A stretch of 64,000 nucleotides of DNA from Bacteroidota bacterium. GTDB lineage: Bacteria > Bacteroidota > Bacteroidia > Sphingobacteriales > Sphingobacteriaceae. Location: positions 1-64,000 of the forward strand of contig JAFDZM010000104.1 in NCBI GenBank assembly GCA_018266915.1, written 5' to 3'. Positions 59,836 through 64,000 of this stretch are shown here, piece by piece; position 1 is the stretch's first letter, and each line of letters opens with the position of its first letter. The notes beneath the pieces are model-generated. The model made no database searches, was not told where the DNA came from, and saw only the letters and a program-made list of their open reading frames with translations. The translations under genes were made by a program, and so were the position numbers.

Positions 59836-61350
59836 ATGAGCGCAAACACAAAATCAGACCCAACCATATTTGTCATATTTGGCGGCACCGGCGATTTAAC
59901 ATCAAGGAAAATAGGTCCGGCTTTATACAATCTGTTTTTGGACGGATGGATGCCAAATAACTTCTCAATAATTGGCACAGGTCGTACACAATATTCGGAT
60001 GAGCAATTCAGGGAAAACCTATATAAAGATCTTAGCCAATTTTCGCGCAGCGGACTACCTGACAAAGATAAATGGGCAGCATTTTCTGAAAATGTTCACT
60101 ATCAGGTATCTGATGTGAAAAATGCAGAAACCTACAAAGAATTTGGCAAACGTATAGAGAAGCATGCTGCCGATTGGAAAGCAAAACCAAATGTGATCTA
60201 TTACCTGGCTGTATCTCCAAACTTGTTCCCGATCATTGCATCGAACCTGGCTAAAGCTAAGCTTGCTGAAGATAAAAGGAAGACCAGGATTGTGATAGAA
60301 AAACCATTCGGCCACGACCTGGAAACGGCAAAAGAACTTAACCAGCTATTATCAGGCATATTTGATGAATGCCAGGTATACCGTATCGACCATTATTTGG
60401 GTAAAGAAACTGTGCAGAACATTATGGCCTTCCGTTTTGCAAACTCCATTATGGAGCCGCTTTGGAACCGTAATTTTATTGAACATGTGCAAATATCAGT
60501 TTCTGAACAGTTAGGTGTTGAAGAACGCGGTGATTATTATGATGGTTCAGGAGCGTTACGTGATATGATCCAGAACCACTTGCTGCAGTTGCTTTGTCAC
60601 ATTGCAATGGAGCCACCTGTAAGCTTTAATGCTGACGAGGTGCGCGACCGTAAGGTAGATGTGTTAAGAGCTATGCGTAAATTCACACCGGAAGATGTGC
60701 GTAATTCAGCCGTTCGTGGCCAGTATGGCAGCGGGTGGATGAAAGGCAAAGAAGTTCCTGCATACCGTGATGAGCCTAAGGTTGATCCACAATCAAACAC
60801 CGAAACGTTTGCGGCTATTAAATTCTTTATCGATAACTGGCGCTGGCAGGGGGTACCGTTCTACTTAAGAACCGGGAAGCGTTTGCACCAATCTTCGTCA
60901 GTTATTACTATTCAGTTTAAGGATGTTCCTCACCTGATATTCCCTACCGAAGCGGCAGAAAGCTGGCAGCAAAATAGGTTGATCATCAGTATACAACCTG
61001 AAATGAGCATTCGCTTGCAGGTTCAAGCTAAACGTCCGGGTATTGATATGGTTCTGAACGCCGTAGATATGGTATTTGACTATAAGGGAACTTACAGCCA
61101 ACAGGCGCCAGAAGCTTATGAAACCCTGATACTGGATACGATGCTTGGCGATCAGACCTTATTTATGCGTGGCGATCAGGTAGAAGCTGCATGGGAATTA
61201 GTGATGCCGATACTAAGCACATGGCAAAATAAAAAGAGCCTGAATTTTCCGAATTATTCGGCTGACTCTTGGGGCCCTGAATCTGCTGAGGCATTGATTG
61301 CACGCGACGGATTTAACTGGTTTACACTACCTGTACAAGGCAAAAAATAA
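59836..61350 (+). CDS. zwf: Glucose-6-phosphate 1-dehydrogenase
   Basis: A 504-residue enzyme making 6-phosphogluconolactone. FVIFGGTGDLTSRKIGPALY binds NADP and RIDHYLGKETVQN holds the catalytic His and Lys region; FIEHVQISVSEQLGVEERG and PFYLRTGKRL follow. The start is the ATG at 59836, directly before the conserved N-terminus; a GTG at 59800 overlapping the gnd stop would add 12 residues. Confidence 0.95.
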   Translation: MSANTKSDPTIFVIFGGTGDLTSRKIGPALYNLFLDGWMPNNFSIIGTGRTQYSDEQFRENLYKDLSQFSRSGLPDKDKWAAFSENVHYQVSDVKNAETYKEFGKRIEKHAADWKAKPNVIYYLAVSPNLFPIIASNLAKAKLAEDKRKTRIVIEKPFGHDLETAKELNQLLSGIFDECQVYRIDHYLGKETVQNIMAFRFANSIMEPLWNRNFIEHVQISVSEQLGVEERGDYYDGSGALRDMIQNHLLQLLCHIAMEPPVSFNADEVRDRKVDVLRAMRKFTPEDVRNSAVRGQYGSGWMKGKEVPAYRDEPKVDPQSNTETFAAIKFFIDNWRWQGVPFYLRTGKRLHQSSSVITIQFKDVPHLIFPTEAAESWQQNRLIISIQPEMSIRLQVQAKRPGIDMVLNAVDMVFDYKGTYSQQAPEAYETLILDTMLGDQTLFMRGDQVEAAWELVMPILSTWQNKKSLNFPNYSADSWGPESAEALIARDGFNWFTLPVQGKK

Positions 61351-61357
61351 TTATTTG

Positions 61358-62086
61358 ATGAAAATAAATGTTTTTAAAAACGAGGACGAAGTTCTTCATG
61401 GTTTGGCAAACTACATTGTGGAAACTGCATCGGCATCAATTTCCACAAATGGGCAATTTTCTATAGCGCTATCGGGAGGAAATTCCCCTAAAAAATTATA
61501 TGAATTATTAGCTTCCCCATCTTATAAAGATAAAATTGAGTGGAGCAAAGTTCATTTCTTTTTTGGTGACGAGCGTTATGTACCGCATATTGATTCACAA
61601 AGCAATTACCTGATGGCTAAAAAAGCTATCCTGGAACCTTTGGAGTTAAGTTACAAGCAAATATTCCCAATTGATACCTCGTTGAGCCCTGATGATGCAG
61701 CCAAAGCATATACCAATGATATCAATTTGTACTTTGCCGGAACTGAACCACGCTTCGACCTTGTGCTATTAGGGTTGGGTGATAATTCCCATACTGCTTC
61801 TTTGTTTCCGCACACACCTGTTTTGCATGATAAAACCGCGTCGGTAAAAGCTGTTTATCTTGAAGATCAGAAGGTATATCGTATCACGATGACGGCTCCC
61901 TTGATCAACCTTGCACACCATGTCGCTTTTTTGGTGTATGGAGAGAGTAAAGCGATTGCAGTACATCACATAATTGAAGATAAAACGAACATTGAGGAAT
62001 ATCCTGCACAATTGATCAAACCTCAAAGCGGTGATTTACAGTGGTTTTTGGATAGAGGAGCAGTTGATAAATTAGAACGAAAATAA
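61358..62086 (+). CDS. pgl: 6-Phosphogluconolactonase
   Basis: A 242-residue lactonase of the DevB/NagB-like fold. ALSGGNSPKKLYELLA and HFFFGDERYVPHIDSQSN are hallmarks, with LLGLGDNSHTASLFPHTP closing the active site. It starts seven bases after zwf and ends the operon, followed by a strong terminator. Confidence 0.94.
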   Translation: MKINVFKNEDEVLHGLANYIVETASASISTNGQFSIALSGGNSPKKLYELLASPSYKDKIEWSKVHFFFGDERYVPHIDSQSNYLMAKKAILEPLELSYKQIFPIDTSLSPDDAAKAYTNDINLYFAGTEPRFDLVLLGLGDNSHTASLFPHTPVLHDKTASVKAVYLEDQKVYRITMTAPLINLAHHVAFLVYGESKAIAVHHIIEDKTNIEEYPAQLIKPQSGDLQWFLDRGAVDKLERK

Positions 62087-62389
62087 ATTTCTTTTTGATT
62101 GATATTCCAAATATATTTGTAAAAGCACTATAAGAGTTTGTTACTTTATATGAAGCGTCTTAAGTATTGAGCTTAAGACGCTTTTCATTTTTCAAAATTC
62201 CGATTTTCTAGTATCGTTTTCGTTTCAAGGATACCATATTAGAAAAGGATTTGTATGGTATAATAATTGTAAGTTAAAAACCAAAGTTTGAAAATTCCGT
62301 AAAAAGGAATTCATCAAAATTAAACGTTTTAGGAATTAATTAATTTAGTTCCTCGTTAACAGGAGATTAACCGAAATCTACTTATTTAT
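62087..62389. other. Intergenic region between pgl and the NRPS
   Basis: 303 bases. A TATATTTG box at 62112-62119 and a perfect 12-base terminator stem at 62153-62183 are the clear features; the rest is AT-rich with no other convincing promoter. Promoter for the NRPS is not resolved. Confidence 0.6.
62152..62185 (+). terminator. Intrinsic terminator of the pentose-phosphate operon
   Basis: AAGCGTCTTAAG (62153-62164) pairs perfectly with CTTAAGACGCTT (62172-62183), 7-base loop, followed by TTC and TTTTTC. Confidence 0.88.
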
Positions 62390-64000
62390 ATGTCAAACCT
62401 TACTTTATCGGAAAACACGCCTTTTGAACCTGAAATAAAATATTGGAAAGATAAACTGAGATGGATCAAGCCATTAAACTTGTTTACAGACTCGGCCAGA
62501 TCTGATAAAAAAGGTAACAATAAGCATAGTTCCGAATTTGTTGCAGACGAAAAATTAAAGAGGCAATTAAGCAAGTTCAGTGATGATCAAAACGTGTCGC
62601 TGTTTGTTACATTGCTGTCTGCCTACAAGGTATTGCTATATCGGTACAGTTCGCAGGACGATATCTGTGTGGGAAATGTTATTACCCCTGATAATCAAAA
62701 AGCCAATCATTTAAATATACTTCCTTTACGGACAGAAATAAACAGCAGTAACAGTTTCGAGGAGTTATTACAAAATGTAAACAGTACCGTTAAAGAGGCG
62801 CATAAGAATCAGAATATTCCTTTTGAAAAACTAACGGGCCTGATAAGTGAGGAGGCGGACCTAAATTCTAATCCGTTATACCAGGTAATGTTTATTTTGC
62901 AGAATGGAATTGCTATTCCATCAGAATATACCAGGGAATCGGATTTAACTCTTTTTATTAAGGAAGATGGGGCTGCACTAAAGGGAAAGATCGAATATAA
63001 CGCCGATCTTTATAAAGAAGATACGATTCTTCGGATAATAGATCACTATAAAATATTACTTAATTCAATACTTGCCAGTCCTAAAAAAAGCATCGGTTTG
63101 TTACCAATATTAACTGAGACAGAAGAGCATAAGCTTTTAAATGAGCTTAACAATACTGCATTTGATTATCCGAAAGACAAATCGCTGATTGATTTATTTG
63201 AAGACCAGGTAAAAAAAACGCCTGATAATATTGCTGTGATCTTTAATGAGCTTGAGATCAGCTATAAAGAGTTAAATATTCTCGGCAATCAATTCGGTGA
63301 TTATTTAAGAAAAACTTACCAGGTAAAGCCTGACGATCTTATTGGTCTTAAGCTGGAGCGGGGAGAATGGCTGATCATAGCCATTATGGGTATACTAAAA
63401 GCAGGCGGTGCATACGTTCCTATTGACCCGGATTACCCGGTTGAGCGCATCAACTATATGATAAATGATAGCGCCTGCAAAATATTAGTAGATAAGGAAG
63501 AAATAGAACGATTTAAAAGGGTACAAGCAGGCTATAGCAAAGAAAACCTGAAAAATGGCGCCAAAGCTGATAACCTGGTTTATTGCGTCTATACCTCGGG
63601 TTCTACAGGTAACCCTAAGGGAGTTTTGGTAGAACATAGGAACGTGGTAAACCTGATCTGCTCTCAGCGCGAAGTTTACAAGATAACCGCAGACGAAAGG
63701 GTGCTTCAGTTTACTACGTTCACTTTTGACCCTTCTGCTGAGCAATTCTGGATAGCTTTTCTAACCGGATCGGCATTGGTTGCGCCCGATAAGGCTACTG
63801 TATCAGATCTGCATGCGCTGGAAAGCTACATTATAGCCAAGAAAGTAAGTCATATACATACTGTACCGGCAGTTTTAGCTGAACTGTCAATTGAGGACAT
63901 GAGTAATGTAAAGCGGGTGATAACCGGTGGCGAAAGCTGCTCTCCATCGCTTGCCAAAAAATGGAAAGGCTGCTTTATGTTCATTAATGAATACGGCCCG
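62390..64000 (+). CDS. Non-ribosomal peptide synthetase, truncated by the window end
   Basis: The first 537 codons of an NRPS, open at the right edge. Residues about 1-245 resemble only the C-terminal lobe of a condensation domain (YWKDKLRWIKPLNLF, VTLLSAYKVLLYRYSSQDDI, IPFEKLTGLISEEADLNSNP); the HHxxxDG motif and N-terminal lobe are missing. An adenylation domain follows: LKAGGAYVPIDPDYPVERI (A2), YTSGSTGNPKG (A3), FTFDPSAEQFW (A4) and NEYGP (A5). The pocket begins with Asp and has Pro next; the rest is beyond the window, so the substrate cannot be assigned. A start module with a partial C domain is common for initiating NRPS units. More modules are expected downstream. Confidence 0.93.
   Translation, partial: MSNLTLSENTPFEPEIKYWKDKLRWIKPLNLFTDSARSDKKGNNKHSSEFVADEKLKRQLSKFSDDQNVSLFVTLLSAYKVLLYRYSSQDDICVGNVITPDNQKANHLNILPLRTEINSSNSFEELLQNVNSTVKEAHKNQNIPFEKLTGLISEEADLNSNPLYQVMFILQNGIAIPSEYTRESDLTLFIKEDGAALKGKIEYNADLYKEDTILRIIDHYKILLNSILASPKKSIGLLPILTETEEHKLLNELNNTAFDYPKDKSLIDLFEDQVKKTPDNIAVIFNELEISYKELNILGNQFGDYLRKTYQVKPDDLIGLKLERGEWLIIAIMGILKAGGAYVPIDPDYPVERINYMINDSACKILVDKEEIERFKRVQAGYSKENLKNGAKADNLVYCVYTSGSTGNPKGVLVEHRNVVNLICSQREVYKITADERVLQFTTFTFDPSAEQFWIAFLTGSALVAPDKATVSDLHALESYIIAKKVSHIHTVPAVLAELSIEDMSNVKRVITGGESCSPSLAKKWKGCFMFINEYGP

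Overview
The window looks like chromosome from a Bacteroidota bacterium of the Sphingobacteriaceae, most like Mucilaginibacter or Pedobacter. I infer this from gene content and promoter style; I could not compare with databases. Start sites mostly lack Shine-Dalgarno sequences. Several promoters fit the Bacteroidota pattern (TTG, about 19-20 bases, then TAnnTTTG). Many proteins carry Sec or lipoprotein signals ending in the AQ or C junctions typical of this phylum.

Layout. 1-9.2 kb: S24/XRE repressor and GIY-YIG-like protein, exported MsrB, fasciclin protein, a large outer-membrane metallopeptidase/propeller/barrel protein, PBP1A and a PPK2 kinase. 9.2-13.6 kb: an accessory island with inverted REP-like repeats, three unrecognised minus-strand genes, a RepA-like ATPase with its own strong promoter and long repeat-rich leader, and a TOPRIM primase-like gene. 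13.6-29 kb: GH92 mannosidase, transaminase/omega-amidase pair, a TrpXYZ-like ABC importer, sorbosone-dehydrogenase-like protein, MsrA, WbqC-like protein, acyltransferase and glycosyltransferase. 29-41.4 kb: MscS channel, aroQ, xerD, prmC, ribD, transporters, mgtE, bioB, an AurF-like diiron protein and a PAP2-type protein. 41.4-53.3 kb: BlaI/BlaR1-like pair with operators, ECF sigma factor, small enzymes, GH3 and GH29 glycosidases, SMP-30 lactonase and a cysteine-less peroxiredoxin-like protein. 53.3-62.1 kb: a tRNA-Cys-like gene, then a complete pentose-phosphate operon (ppgK, tkt, tal, HAD phosphatase, gnd, zwf, pgl). 62.4 kb to the end: the start of a non-ribosomal peptide synthetase that runs off the window.

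How genes work together. The ppgK-to-pgl operon would phosphorylate glucose with polyphosphate and route glucose-6-phosphate through the oxidative and non-oxidative pentose branches; the PPK2 at 8.3 kb belongs to the same polyphosphate economy. GH92, GH3, GH29 and the lactonase fit glycan scavenging, although no SusC/SusD pair is present. Exported MsrA and MsrB would repair oxidised methionine in envelope proteins. The BlaI/BlaR1-like pair has two palindromic operators matching a BlaI-type repressor.

The least expected signal is a set of about a dozen degenerate repeats with a strict 7-base period. They differ in sequence, often form inverted left and right arms around or within hairpins, sit mostly at gene ends, and in three places lie inside coding frames (prmC twice, the primase-like gene once). 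The second is the architecture around the RepA-like gene: near-identical 32-base direct repeats bracket it, 16-base tandem repeats precede its start, and inverted REP-like elements flank the wider island.
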